This document shows, piece by piece, positions 47,992 to 61,021 of a stretch of DNA of 64,000 nt. The DNA lies in the NCBI RefSeq assembly GCF_010183535.1, contig NC_071332.1, positions 4,526,001-4,590,000 on the forward strand, in the 5' to 3' direction. The stretch is from Caenorhabditis remanei. Lineage: Eukaryota; Nematoda; Chromadorea; Rhabditida; Rhabditidae. Under the pieces are notes generated by a model. It made no database searches. It had not been told where the DNA came from and was given only the letters and a program-made list of their open reading frames with translations. How positions within the stretch are numbered: the stretch's first letter is position 1; every line of letters begins with the position of its first letter. Both the position numbers and the translations under genes were made by a program.

Positions 47992-50900
47992 TCTTTTTTT
48001 AAAACCATTTTCTATCAAATTTGATCGTCCTAGTGATGTGTTTCCATCCGGTAAACCGGCTTTACTTTTTGATACTTTTTGATACTAGTTGTGATCTCCA
48101 ACTGACTCCTACAAGGTTTTTTGCGATACCTGGTCCCTTTTGAATCTGAATCTCATTTCTTTCCCAATAGTATCAGTTCCTACCTACTTCGATTGTTCTT
48201 TTTTACCTCCACGATATCCTCCAAATACAAAAATCTCCTTCTAAAGCAGCGTTCTAAACGTTTCCGGCATCTCAATTGTTTTAAAAACAAACGTTGATAG
48301 AGAAAATGATCATAAAATTATGAAATACTTATCTTATGAACTGCAATAAACCGTTTCTGAAATAGTTTTGATTGTTTCATTATCAGTCACAGTCGGGGAA
48401 AACGGAGCGTGTTTGAGACGGAATAGAAGGTGGTGACGAATTTTGGAGAGTTCTTAGCGAGTTAAAAAATGAAATTTCAGAATTAAAAAGGGTACTGATA
48501 AAATAAGTAACTGAAAAAATAAGGAATTGAGATGACGCATAGAGTCTAGCGCGCCTGCGTAACCAACTTGAAGCCGTCTTATTTTAAAAGCTACAAAAGT
48601 TTTCAAAAAGTGAACAGTTAAGAAAATGTGTTAAATTTTATGTTCATCATTATCACAGTTACCACAATTTAAATAGCTACAAAGGCTTTTGAGATTCAAG
48701 GCTCTGAAAAACAAGGTCAGTGTGGATTCATGCTTTTTTGGTGCTCCTTCTTGAATTTGTTATGCAAATTTCTAAACCCAGCAAAATTAAAACGAACTGT
48801 TGATGAAATGTATAAAATTTTGGATTGGCAGTTGACAGACATTTCATAACTCTGACGGTTTTTTAGACGTGAATTCACAGCATGCGCTAACTAGGGAAGG
48901 TCATGGAGTCAGTTTGGAGTTATACTGGAGTTATAGTACAAGCTTTGATCTCGTTTTTCTCGAATACCAGGCCTCGAGGGCAAAAACTGAAAATATATTC
49001 GGAATCAGCATTTTCTCAGCTTTCTAACGATGTAGGTCACGACTCATAACGCCAGACTCACTCCATAACCTTCCCTAGTAAGCCGGAAGCACATTGCACT
49101 CTGCGAATTCTTTGGAAGGTTCAGACGCCTCAGCGTTGCCTCTGCGACCTTGCGAAATCATATTTCTTGTTTCGAAGAATCAAGTTGAACATAATTTTGC
49201 TCAAATTAGATAACCTGTGAATCTATTTTTTCCTCTGTAGACCGTGTGTTATTTATCCAGCCCCAGGACATCTTTCATGCATTGCACCAGCCGCTAAACC
49301 AAAAAGTGTTGGCGATCTCAGAATCTTCGATTCTAGAGACTGTCTCATTATTCAGCCGAGACTCTTAACATCAATCAAACAAAAATTTTACATCCCGAAT
49401 GCTAATACATTATTCAATGAATCTACCAGGTATACCAGCCGGACATCCGGATTCCACCACCCTCTGAATTATTCAAATGTGCTCACAGTGGGAGGTGTCC
49501 ATCTCTCAACCGTGTACTGTCAGTCTTCTATGGTTGAGAAGTCTCTTCTATGGGTGAGAAGATCCTTTTCCTATCTGTAGCCTTCTGCTTTCATCACCTC
49601 CATCTCCTCTTATCATATCTATTATCCAGTCGACCTCGCCTCGCCCATAGCTAAAAAACCCGCTCAATGATAAAAGAGGGATAAAACCTTTGATTTCTTA
49701 GTCCCCTTCTCCGCCTGTTACGCAACAAAAGTGTACACTTTCCTCTCTTTATCCATCCCATTCCTTTCTAAAAAAGCTCTCCTTAATTGGTACGATCTCT
49801 CTCTCAGATAGATCCACTCACTTCCTGCCAACGAACATCGGCCATCAGAAGACATCCGATTAACTCGTTTTCATCTTCTACCCCCCATCGTCGCCCTTTT
49901 AGGGAATTCACTTTCAGTGTTTCTTTTTCCTCCTTCACCTCCGAAATATCTCTTTTTACGCACTGTCGTTTTTCCTCTCCAGCAATTTGTCGTCGAGCGG
50001 AAAACGCGAAAAACATTGGGAGAAAGTTCTTGCATGGAAGAAGTAAAAGTGATCGAATTTAGCGATATGGCTTTTGGAAGATGATGCCATTCTGGATTTC
50101 TTGCATCTGCTGAGACACCTTTTAGCACCAATGTTTACCTTTCTAAGCGATTTTAGCATGTAATTTTGCTATTCTTAGTCAGTACAGAATTCTGAAAACA
50201 GCAGCTATCCGGTTACATATCTTGTGTCTATGATCATTATTGCATAGTTAGTTTCTATGATCCCCTTGACCCATGTGATATATAGCTAAACATCATCACT
50301 TTTTCCAGTTTTATGTACTGATCATAGTTCTTCAGTCTCCTTCTGATGAGTAGCGTCTGACATTTTATTATATCAGCTTGTTCCATTCGGATATGTCTAT
50401 CTTTGGTTTTTTAGCTGTACTGTACTCTTTGCTAGAGAAGGCGCAGAGAAGTCAGAGACTCTAGCTTCTCTGCGCTTTCTCAGTCTTGCTTTTAAACTTC
50501 TCATCTTTAAAGATGCATACCTCAAAAGCTATGGGACCCATCAAAATATTGCAAACTACAAAAATAAAGCTTGAGCCTCGCTCAATGCAAAAATTATAAA
50601 TTTAGACCGTTAGAGACCATTTGTGATGTTGCAGCACGGTACCAAACCACTGACAAACCACAGAATCTGATATTGTTAAAAGTTAATGAAAAAATTAGAA
50701 CCTTCCCCTTCATTTGTTTTCAACCAAAACTTCTTAACAGTCCAATTTTCCAAAATCCGAGAGTTTACATCCTTACAGTACCACCTATAGAAATTAAAAA
50801 GAGAAAGAGCGCAGAGAAGTCAAACACTCTAGCTTCTCTGCGCTCTCACACTCTCTCATTTTCGGTGCTTAACTTTGAAGACGCATATCTCAAAAGCTAG

Positions 50901-52213
50901 AAGACCTATCAAAACGTTGTCAACTACAAAACTGTTGCTCGAGAGTTGTTCTGTACAATTTTTAGTTGAAACATCTCACTATTTCTCAGATCTTTCCCGA
51001 AAATGCCTAACTAACTCAGAGAACAGTTTACCTTCCTTCCGCACCATCCACTAGTTTTTTTCTGATCTCTTAGCCAAAACCAAAACTTCTGAATCCACCG
51101 GAGTCGTTTTTCACCATCATCATCTCCACCGGTTGGTCTAAATCATTGAATCAACCTGATTGCCAATTAGTGGTCCACAACTCGATTTATTACCCTCTCC
51201 TTTCGAAATTGGCTCGTAAATCACGCCGTTTTCTTCATCCATTTCAATTCCCGAATTGAACGAAATGCAAACGAAATCCAACAGAGAGAGAGAAGCTAAT
51301 TCGGTGTCATCATCTATCAGCTACTCTTACTGGGCCGGCTGGCCTGTCCGAAAGGGGGGGGAGAAGCTGATTTCGAAACGAAAGCGGCCGTTGTCCATTC
51401 TCCCCCCCGAGACCGTCATTTCTTCACTCTCTCTCAATCTCACCAACCGCTTCATGTCGGGATTGCTATTGGAAATTCTAGTGTTTGTGTGTGTGTGTCT
51501 CTTCGTGTTATAATTGATCCGTTTCCCGAGATAATATACAATTTCAACTTCTCGCACTTCTCACTTTTGCCCCATTGTTGCTTTATGCTTTTGTCTTCGT
51601 CTAGGATGTAACCAGTTCCAAAGCATCTTTCTGATAAGACGTCTGTGATACCGTGATACCAGACTTGGCACAGCGCCAGGAAATCTTAGACCCAATATGG
51701 GATTTTGTTCTGCAACTATATAATATATGAATATATACAAAGAGTCCTCCATCATCCTTTTCCATATATATTCATCTTCTGCTTTGTCACCCCCCTTTTC
51801 TTCGGAAATGTTCATCGTCTTCTTTTCCTCCAGGGGGCCTCATGTATCGCCTTCTTCTCACCGTAATCCTGTCTTCGTGTGTTCTTCACGTCTGCGTCTT
51901 CCCCTTAGCTTCTTCTTCTTCTCCTCTTAGATCGTCGGGGGGGATCGTCTTCATTCCGACCGGCGTGGGGCCACCTTCAGCTTCTCCCTCCCCCCTCTCA
52001 CTCTTTTTCTTTCCCCCTTACTGTTTATATCTGTCGATGCAAGATTCCGACGCAAAAAACCAATAGAAACTCTCCGCTTTTTTACCACCACCCCCCTTCT
52101 TCTCAACACGATCTGGGTCACAACTCTAAAATTCTAAAATTCTAAAATTGAAATTCTTTCCAGAAGTTACCAAAAACGGCTGCCGTGTCTCTCGCCGCGC
52201 CATCCGAGACACG
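47992..52213. other. 4.2-kb intergenic with MITEs
   Basis: Contains a CTAGGGAAGG element (48891-49078, separate entry), hairpin-element copies at about 50430-50570 and 50795-50940, and CT-rich sequence upstream of the next gene. Open frames at 49787, 50571, 51256 and 51842 are low-complexity or repeat-derived. Confidence 0.5.
48891..49078. mobile_element. CTAGGGAAGG MITE, TAA target duplication
   Basis: Ends CTAGGGAAGGTCATGGAGT / CTCCATAACCTTCCCTAG, flanked by TAA on both sides (48888-48890, 49079-49081). The interior shares the CTCGTTTTTCTCGAATACC and TTTCTAACGATGTAGGTCA segments with the elements at 1777 and 43655. Confidence 0.7.
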
Positions 52214-55200
52214 ATGCCCACTCGGTTACTGTCTCACTCGTTGGCCATTCTATTTCTGGCCGGGTCTATATTCGCGGTAGGTCTCTTTTTCTTTTCCAAC
52301 TAATTACATTTATTCGTCTCACAGCGTCATCTATGGCAAATTATGTTTATTTATTACCTCATCGTGGGGCGAAAACAACTAAGAAAAACGTGTGTACGCA
52401 TAGCCTAGGGATAAGAATCATGAAGCTATAGACAAAATTTTTGGTTTTTAGCAACTAAACGATGGCGACGCTTCCTTCGGAGATGCCCCACACTCACACA
52501 GAAGACTATACGGGATCAGGAGGCTAAGGGTAAGGCTCTCTTGCTGACTGACTCATTCCCACAAGTTTTATTTCAGATGCTCCGCCCCATCCCACAAACC
52601 ATCGAACACTCGCCAACCCATGAGTTTGTTGACCGAAGGCGTCAACCTACTCACTTCTCCGCCGAAGATTCTGAACAGGTCAGTCTAGGAGAAGCCAAGG
52701 GCAAATGGCATAAGCAAAAACGTGTTCTATCCATATCCTCCCTTCATCTATTCTCCTCATCTGACTCATTTTTTGCTGCCGTCCTTTACTACGTCCATGA
52801 CGTAATCGTAGGAACAGATTTGCCATCCCTACAGATATAAGAGATACCACTACGATATTGTGTTGAAAGACAGACACATACAAAAAAACCAACGACATTT
52901 ATGTATGCATGTTATCCAACACATTCAATGTGGACGGCATGTCATCCAGAGTTTCGGTCTTTCTTTTCAATCCGATTCTCGAAATCGAAACCGCAGAATT
53001 CTGGTTTCGCAAGCCTGAATGCCCTCTGGCTGTGTCTGTGTCGGTCACGCAAAAGGGAATCGGAGTGAATTTGAGAGGGGGGGGGGTCGAAAATAGAGAG
53101 AGAGAGAAACTTCCCGAAACTATTCGCGGCGCGCGAGGATGACCTCGCTTAGCTTTTTGTTTCAAAGCAGCCACCCTTGTTGAATAGAATAAAAGAAAAG
53201 TGAAAGCCATTCCATCCAATCCATTCCGAAATTTCAGGATCAGGTGTTTGTCCCGCGTGCGGTGGCACCTCCGAGAGCGTCTCGACCGGCGGTTACATCG
53301 GCTGCCACTGAATCTGCAGAGACTTCTGCTGAAAGTGTGCCGACTACGTATATTGTGCAGACACCGACCAAGTTTGGAAAGAGTTTAGATGATGCGAGAA
53401 GGAAGAGAATTGAAGCAAGATGGAAGAGATTGGGAATCAATTTCAAGACGATTAATCATCCGCTGCTCAATGGTGTAAGACTGAAAAAAAAACTATTGTT
53501 GATATGGAAACTGTCTTGAAATGCATTGTCAAATTTTGATGTAGTTTATGTAGGTAAAAAAATAGTAGATTCTCGAAGTCGTTTTAATATAAAACAGACC
53601 AAAATTTTTATCTTTGTATTTGGATGACAACTTTTTGATGGATCTAATAGCGGGGTGCGCCCATCACTGCTCTCACTCTGAATTTCCTGTTTTTGACACT
53701 AAATATCTCACGAACCAGTAAAGTTATCAAAAAAATGTTGACTACAAAAACATTGCCCAAAATCTGATCGTCAATTTTACAGTTGACAACTTTTTGATAG
53801 CTTTTATAGTTTTTGAGATATAGTACTTTAAAGACATCGTACTGTAAAGAAGAGGAGAGGCGCAGAGAAAGCAGACACTCTCTCTCCTCTGCGTCTCCCC
53901 CACTCTCTCCCTCTCGTTGCCAGAGGCGCTGAGCTTTAAAGACGCATAGTTCAAAAGTGTCGATAGCTATCAAAAACTTGTCAACTACAAAAATGAAGCG
54001 CTTTACTTGACCTATAAGAAAAATGTAAAATTGTATGGGTGGAAAAACAATGGAGGTCGTTACAGCTCATACAAATGAGACAACTTTTTTCTACGCTCTC
54101 ATCCAAGTTTGTTTTTGACTATTCACATCAGTTCTCCTAAATTTAGTGTTTTTAATGACAACGTATCTTTGTTCCAGGAAGGATCCGATCTCCCACCACA
54201 CTCCGCCCATCACCAATACAGAATCCGTCAACTGAATGCTCCAAAGAAAACCGAGAAGATGGTAGAAGTCGAGCGACCAGCTATTGAGCAACCGATTCTT
54301 CATGTAGTCAACCCATTGGATCAAGGTATCTTTCTTGCTTGTTTATTTTCATGTGCTTCGGGAATTACAACTATCTTTTCCAAACCCTAACCGCTTCTTC
54401 GGTGGCTTCTCTGAATGTAATTGTGCTTTAGGAATTGTACCGTCCGAGCCGCAACCGCAACCAATTCCCGCTGAGCTGCCGATATCCGGAAACTATCATT
54501 CACGTACCAAACCTATTCTGAAAGGTGTCAAGTTTGTGCAAGAAAAATTGTCCGTTCGCCCTCGTTTGAGGATTCGTCGTCCTGGTTGGTGCTTCTTTTT
54601 TATTTTTTACTTTGCTTTTAATAATAAAAAAAAACTTTCCTATTTCTGATTTATTTACCATACTAATTTTCATTCGACCTAACCGAGTTTTTTTAGGAGA
54701 GAAAGCAGAGCTTCCAATGCCAGAAGATCCAAATCTCACACCATTCATGAACAATGCTAGAGCCAAATTCGGTTACGGTACCACAACCCTCGCCCCTGCA
54801 ACCACCACAATCTATATTCCACCAACGACTGCCTCCAGAAGACCCACGACGACTACAACCACAACAGAGGCACCAGTAGAAGCATCGTTTGGAATCTCTG
54901 GTGGAGACTCTGGAATCATTGAAACAGGAGATTCAGGTTTGACTGGAAATGGAGATTCTGGAATCACTGGGGATAGTGGATTTGGCGGAGATTCGGGAGC
55001 CGCTCTTGGACCACCAGGAGAGTCTGGAGCAGGATTTGGATTCGGACCTTCTGAGTTGCCACCAGAGTTCCAAAATGTTGGGTTTGGAGTAGGAGGTGGG
55101 GATAATGGATTCAACTTCAACGTGCCAGCGGATAAGTTGGAGACAACGACTACACCAGCACCAGCTACGACGACAACGAAGAAACCGGCACCAAAGAAGC

Positions 55201-57039
55201 CTAAACATGTTCAAAGGTATCCACTTTTTAATTTAAACTCCATCAAAAAAACTTCTAAATTTTTTTCAGAAAACAACCAAACCCCGCAGTCGACAAAGAT
55301 GAGTCAGTTGTGATCCCACAAAACTCTGGACTCCGCCCAGTCTCCCCACCTAAAGAATTCTCTGGAGCCGGAGGATTCGGAAGCTTCGGAGGAGGAGGTG
55401 GTGGAGGACCAGGCGGTGGTTTTGGAGGAGGCGGCGGAGGATTCGGAGGCGGTGGAGCTGGCTTCGGAAGTGGTTCTGGACTTGGTGGAGGCGCCGCACC
55501 TGCCCCACCAGCACCATCCGGACCTGATCCAGACTTTGGAGGAGACACTGGCGCGGGACCAAGCGAAAATGAGTATTTCACTGGAGACTCTGCATTGACA
55601 AGATCTAAGGGACCAACGGGAGATGGTTACGGACCACCGGTGTTCCCAGGAGGCGCTGCTCCACCACCAGTCCCATCGGTTGGTCTAGGAGGTGCCGCTG
55701 CAGGAAAATCACCGTATAGCGGGCAAGCCGTTGATCAAGTTGAAAACTCAGTGACAACTGTGAAACCATCGGCGCTTCTTAGCGTATTGAGCAAGGCAGA
55801 TACAGGATTCAACCAAGTTATTGATCATTTCGAGAACGGAACACCACCAGAGGCTGCGTTCATTGATATCCTTGAGGTTGCACTGGGATCGCAGAAGTTG
55901 GATTCACAAGCCAAGTTATTGGGTCATGTGGATAGAACAATTGGGTTGGATAATCTGCAGAGGCTGCAGAGATGGGCTAACACTGCTGGAGCTATGGATG
56001 TTTTCAAGGATCAGGTGAGTGTCTGAAAATTGAACGTTTTTCAATTTTAATGGAATGCCGTAGATTAATTATAAAAAGGTGTTACTAGTTCCGAATTTTA
56101 CAAGTAATTGGAAAATCTAGCCTATTCTATTCCAAAGTCTCCTTATGATGCCAAAAATGAACTAAAACAGGACCTTTTCTAGAAAATCATAAGCAAGCAG
56201 TCTTACGATTTGCCTAGTAACAACAACATTGTTAGTTGAGGGGTCTCTCTGGTGGAAAAGTTTTCAAGGATTCTGAATATTTAGTTCTTTTGTTTTCTAG
56301 GTTAACCTTACACTAGCAGAAATATGACCCATACTGAGAATGTTATATTTCGCTTCAAAACGTGCCCAGATCATACTGGAATCCATTTGCTACCCCGGCT
56401 AATACAATTTTTGTTATTTGAACATCTGAGATTTAAAACTTCTATACTTGTCAACTGGGCTGAAACGGACCGACACGGGCCGATCTGTAACTCGTTTCAA
56501 ACTCAATCTTATAAGGTGAAAACTATACAAAAATGTAGATCTCAGCGAGTTCTATATCTGTGACTCACTATGAACAGAATGGCTATTTGTTAATGTATCA
56601 CGGGCCGGGCTATAATGATTCTTTTTTGCCATTTTCTAGTTTTTCGGGACTTTATCCCTACCCGCGGTACTTTAAATAACCATCCGGCCCGTAGTAAGTC
56701 GTATACATAGAATTCGCTGAGATCTACATTATGGTATAGTTTTTGGTTCATAAGATTAAGTTTGAAGCAAGTTTTGCTTCGGCCCGTGTGGGTCCGTTTT
56801 ATCCCGATTGACAATTATGAAAATTTCGTGAAAGTTCTGCAAATCTACTTGCCACGATCTTTTGATCCCCTGAACTAATTTACCGTCATCTACCATAGCA
56901 CACATCTACCGTAATCCCAATACCCAATTCCGTCCTATTTCAGTTCCTGAAATTCGCCAAGAACTTCCAACCACCACCAGATCTCCTGCCGACAGTCCCA
57001 CCACAACTCGAGTATCTTTTCAAAACTTCAGGAAAGTAG
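52214..57039 (+). CDS. secreted Thr-rich/Gly-rich protein, unrecognised
   Basis: Exons 52214-52276, 52452-52529, 52577-52678, 53238-53474, 54178-54325, 54432-54584, 54697-55216, 55270-56014 and 56944-57039 join in phase to 713 aa. Exon 1 is almost exactly the signal peptide (MPTRLLSHSLAILFLAGSIF). A basic Arg-rich stretch (RRLYGIRRLR) follows. The middle has TTTTTTTEAP-type mucin-like runs, GDSG repeats (GDSGLTGNGDSGITGDSG) and a glycine block (GGFGSFGGGGGGGPGGGF). The C-terminal 100 residues are ordered-looking and helical (SALLSVLSKADTGFNQVI, LDNLQRLQRWANTAG). Likely extracellular matrix or cuticle-associated (inference from composition). No catalytic motif or named domain is seen. Intron 53475-54177 contains hairpin-element sequence; intron 56015-56943 contains a MITE. 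Confidence 0.85.
53620..54005. repeat. hairpin-element copy in intron
   Basis: Core GCAGAGAAAGCAGACACTCT...CTCTGCG at about 53857-53905, with outer arms ACTACAAAAACATTG and GTCAACTACAAAAATG at 53740 and 53980. Confidence 0.65.
56443..56819. mobile_element. hAT-like MITE, 8-bp near-identical target duplication
   Basis: Ends TATACTTGTCAACTGGG / CCCGATTGACAATTATG, flanked by AAAACTTC (56435-56442) and AAAATTTC (56820-56827). Subterminal ACGGACCGACACGGGCC is mirrored at the right. It is the intact relative of the split element at 23246-24640. Confidence 0.7.
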
Positions 57040-57668
57040 ATCATTATGTATTTGTACTTTTTATTATTTATTTTCGCCTACAATTCCACAAGAGTCTCAC
57101 TACCTAACTCATTCCTTTCTCATAGTTTTATTCCCCGCCGCCTTTTCACTTTTTGCATTTGTTACTTGCATTTCGATCGACCTCAAAACGGGATAAGCCT
57201 AACACAATTCTCGAGCAATAATTCCATTTTTCTATTGTTTGATTTCTGCCGCCTGCTCACTGTTTCTCTGCCATCATTTATTTATTATTCAGATTGTTTT
57301 ATATAAAAATTTTGTAAAAAAAAATGATAAAAAATGAATAAACAATCAATTATTTTACTATTTTACTTGTGCTCGAAAAATGTTTGTTGTGGTTTTTGAG
57401 AAACGGATTGAGAAGACAAGTTTCCAGAAGAATTTGGAAAGGGACAACCGTAGAAGGAATGAAGAAGAATGACGAAAATGAGAGAGAAATTCTATGGCTT
57501 ACAAAAAAGAAAATCACAGAAAAAACTATTAGGAATATTAAGCATTTTTTTGGGGAGAGAGAGAAAAGAAAACAAGAAGAGATTCATGTCAACATTAGAA
57601 GGGGAAAAGGGCAATACTACAACATGAGTATCTACACAAAAAGGTTATTTAATCAACAAAAAAGGTGT
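57040..57668. other. convergent 3' ends, no gene
   Basis: The 3' flank of the secreted-protein gene (AATAAA near 57338) and of unc-23 meet here. The plus-strand open frame 57369-57872 partly overlaps the unc-23 last exon in antisense and is purine-rich; not supported. Confidence 0.5.
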
Positions 57669-60600
57669 CTACTCGCTTTCCTCGTCCATCAAATCGGCTT
57701 TGGTCTTCTCCGCGTTCTCGATTTGAGACATCAGATTCTCCAGACGACGTTTGATACGTTTTTGGTCATCGACGGCGCATTGGACGATGATGTTCAGGAA
57801 ATTTTGGCAAGTGGAGCCGACGGTTTCTTCGGAAGAGCACGCGTTGAGGTAGGTTTGGAGGCACTGAAATGATGTTTTGTAATGTGAGGGAAAGCCTAAA
57901 GCCTAAAGCCTAAAGCCTAAAGCCTAAAGCCTAAAGCCTAAACCCTGAAGCCTAAACCCTAAAGCCTAAACCCTAAACCCCAAAAGCCTAAAGCCTAAAC
58001 CCTAAACCCTAAACCATAAACCCTAAACCCTAAACCCTAAACTCTAAACCCTAAACCCTAAACCATAAACCCTAACCCTAAACCCTAAACCCTAAACCCT
58101 AAAGCCTACACCCTAAACCCTAATGCCTAAACCCTAAAGCCTAAACCCTAAACCCTAATGCCTAAACCCTAAAGCCTAAAGCCTAAACCCTAGCACTGGG
58201 ATAAGTCAGAACTGTATCTGGTCTGAGACTTACCGACAAAGTTAGAAAAGCATCGCATCTAGTTTATCTAGTTTGTACCGCCCGTTCATAAACTGTTTTT
58301 TTTCAAAACCGCTATGATGAACCTGATATAACGCTGTGGCCAGGTTACCAGAATCATATCTGACTCAGAACTTTGTCGGTTCAGTTGAATATATCCCCAG
58401 TAACCGCATAACCAATCAATAACTTCTCTACAAATTCATAAGTTTCCCTACTAACCAATTTCGCCTTCTCAATATCCTGCTGAATCAGCCCTCCAACGTC
58501 TTGAATCATCGCGCTCGCATCCTCCAACGCCTTCTTCTGCTCCTCGTTTCTCGGTGTCTCCACAACGACTTGAACCGTCTTTGTACGTTTTGTCAATCGA
58601 TCGGTGATCGCTGCGATCTCCTCACGATCACACTCTTCCAACTTGAACATGCAGTTGTGGACACTGATTTCACAGAGAGAACGAAGAATCTGCTCCTTTT
58701 CCATCTCAAGTTCAGCTGCTTTCTTTCTGAAAAAAATTGATAAGAGTTTCGATAAGGGTCTCATGGGAAGTGACTCACCTCAACTGCTCAACCTGGATCT
58801 CAATCTTGTCCAAAGTCACAATAGTCTTCGCATTGAAGTCCACAACACTCTGGTTACGTTGAAGTTTCTTTCCCTTCTTCGGCTTTCCCTCGGTGATTGG
58901 AGATGTCAGTGGAGATGGATCTCCGTCCTGAAACATAATAATTAAATACCCATCTATAATTAGGCAATCAAACTAACCGTCTCGCGTTCTTGACACAACT
59001 CGTAATTATTCTTGCCCAATGTGATCTTGGCGATGTTTCCCTCGATGTTGTTCTCATCGGATTTTCCTGAATCACGACTTCCGTTCCTTTCCAATTTACC
59101 CTCATACGGCAATGGGATCACCGCTGGTCTCTCTGGCACCTCGTTCTCTTTTGGCTCACGAGTACGCGATGGTGGACGAGAGGTTGGTTTAGCTGTGGTG
59201 GTAGTGGATGGCGGAGTGGTTTGACGTGGCTGAAATTGTTGCTGAGCTGGATGTGGTGGAGCATGCTGAGTCTGTTGAGAACTCGGGGGACGGCGCATCG
59301 TGCCGTTCGGTGACTGAGGTGTTGGACTTCTTGTGAATCTTCCCGACATCTGTTGTGGATTTGGAGATAGTCCTCCATCTCTTCCGAATCTAGGGAATTC
59401 TGGGAAGTTGGAGTGGTTGTTGGAAAATCCACTCGTAAAATTTGGGAAGGACGGGAAGTTTGACCATTCTGGATCATTCGGGAACCCTGATGAGAATGGA
59501 CTTGGGAAGTCCGGAATCGGGCTGCGAGACGGGAAGCTTGACGAGAATCCGTTATTATGCATGTTGCTGGTGTTAACCGTTGGTACTTGTTGAGAAGGTT
59601 GAGGGGTTTGTTGAGGAGGCGGAGCTTGCTGACGATCGTTGTCAGCGGAAGATGATGAGTTGCTTCGACTGTGCGAGTGTGTCTGTCCGAGGATCTTGAT
59701 GGGGATGTTCTGAAAAATCAGTCACTATTTAAAGGTAGGTAGGAAAACGAAATGTGGAGAGAGAAGGTAAAAGGAATTTAGTAGTGTCCCCCCCTGTCCC
59801 CCGCTGTCTAACTGATAAGAGAAAATTTAGAAATTCATTTTGATCAACGATGTTGTACTCTCCTCCCACTTTTCCTGTTTCTTGTTTTTGGTTAGAGATG
59901 GGGAGAGAGAGACGGAAATTGGTCAGATTGCAGGGTGGGAGGTCAAAAATCTAATTTTCAGATTTACAGAGTTTAGAAGGCACCTACATATCATTTAAGG
60001 CAGAGGTTGTACAAAGAATTGGTCAGCTATAAAATTGATAAGCTGGAAATTTTCTATTTGTTGAACAAAAACTTTTAAAGATGCAACAAATTGTGACCGC
60101 TTTGTAAAATCTCAAAGTTGTTCATTTTTCACTGTTTCTTAGAACCGTAGAATATGAGTTTATGTAACGAAACTAAGTTTAGTCAAACTTTCATAGCTCA
60201 AAATCGAAAAAACCACGTTAGCTAAAAAAAGACCCTATTCTGATCTTATGCCTCAAACTGGTATGTTATAACTGTCTAAGAAAGGTCTAGACGAAGAAAT
60301 ATTCAACTACAACACTTACAGAAAATCATTTTCTATTTTTTCCAAGGAAACTTTCGTCTTTGCTACATTATGTTATTCCGTTATACTTTCTCTCTTAATA
60401 TCAGTGCCTAAACTAAATTTGCCATGAAAAAAGGTGTACCAGTGGAAACATCATGACTTTCTCGTTCGATCCCAGTAAAAATCTTTGTTCTCCTATAATA
60501 CATGGCAAAGTTACACAAAGTTCTCCTACTTTTTTCTCCTCCCCCAATTTTCGAAAATCGAATTTCGAAACCAAAAGTCCACCGATTTCACTGCCCTATT

Positions 60601-61021
60601 ATCTTTCACAGTTCAAATGGAACGTTTCGACGGGATTAGCGAGAAGATAAGTCGTCCGCCACACCGATGACAACGCCGCAAAACGATTTGCATGTGTTCA
60701 AGCCCGTTTTCGCACCCCAGCAGAAACATTCCATCATTCTTATTGTAATAGTTTAGTTATCAGTGGAAAGACGCAGAAACGCTAAGCAGCTGTCTTCTTC
60801 GATTGACTAGGAAAAGCGAGGGCGAAGAAGAAAAAACAAAAATAGATGGCGCAGGACCATTGTAATTTGCCAGATGGGTTCGCGTTCGGGTTCTGTCTGT
60901 TTGCAGAACATATATATTTTTAGCATCAGACAAGAGAGCAAATAGACTACGTACTATGCGTCGCAGCTGATAAAATGTTAAGTAAAAAGTTTAGCAAAAA
61001 AGAACTTACCACGACAGGCAT
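57669..61021 (-). CDS. unc-23: BAG2 orthologue, Hsc70 co-chaperone
   Basis: Exons (complement) 61010-61021, 58978-59709, 58779-58927, 58456-58726 and 57669-57863 give 452 aa. The first exon encodes only MPVV and the second begins NIPIKILGQ, an IPV-like motif. A Pro/Gln/Ser-rich region with PSFPNFTSGFSNNHSN follows. The C-terminal half aligns along BAG2: MEKEQILRSLCEI, DREEIAAITDRLTKRTKTVQ, ETPRNEEQKKALEDA, then TYLNACSSEETVG and VDDQKRIKRRLENLMSQIEN (BAG/BNB region). UNC-23 acts with HSP-1/Hsc70 to maintain muscle attachment in worms. The donor of the penultimate exon is GTTAGT; reading through gives a stop after about 20 residues. The last intron contains a telomere-like array. A second first exon may lie at 63951-64000. 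Confidence 0.93.
57890..58195. repeat. telomere-like GCCTAAA/CCCTAAA heptamer array
   Basis: About 43 heptamers in the last unc-23 intron, starting as GCCTAAA and shifting to CCCTAAA with variants (ACCATAAA, ACTCTAAA, TGCCTAAA). Nematode telomeres are hexamers (TTAGGC = GCCTAA), so each unit is a telomere repeat plus one A. Confidence 0.95.

Noticed and set aside
55255..55581. Antisense proline-rich frames opposite the glycine block
   Set aside because: Mirror images of GGX codons in the secreted-protein exon; no independent support.
57369..57872. 167-aa plus-strand frame
   Set aside because: Its right part is the antisense of the confidently assigned last unc-23 exon and its left part is Lys/Glu low complexity.
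57890..58195. Real internal telomere or chromosome end
   Set aside because: It is a degenerate heptamer array flanked by unc-23 exons on both sides, so it is interstitial.
58381..58455. C-terminal extension of the penultimate unc-23 exon
   Set aside because: Homology to BAG2 requires splicing at GTTAGT (58455) into CLQTYLNACSS; the extension has no family match.
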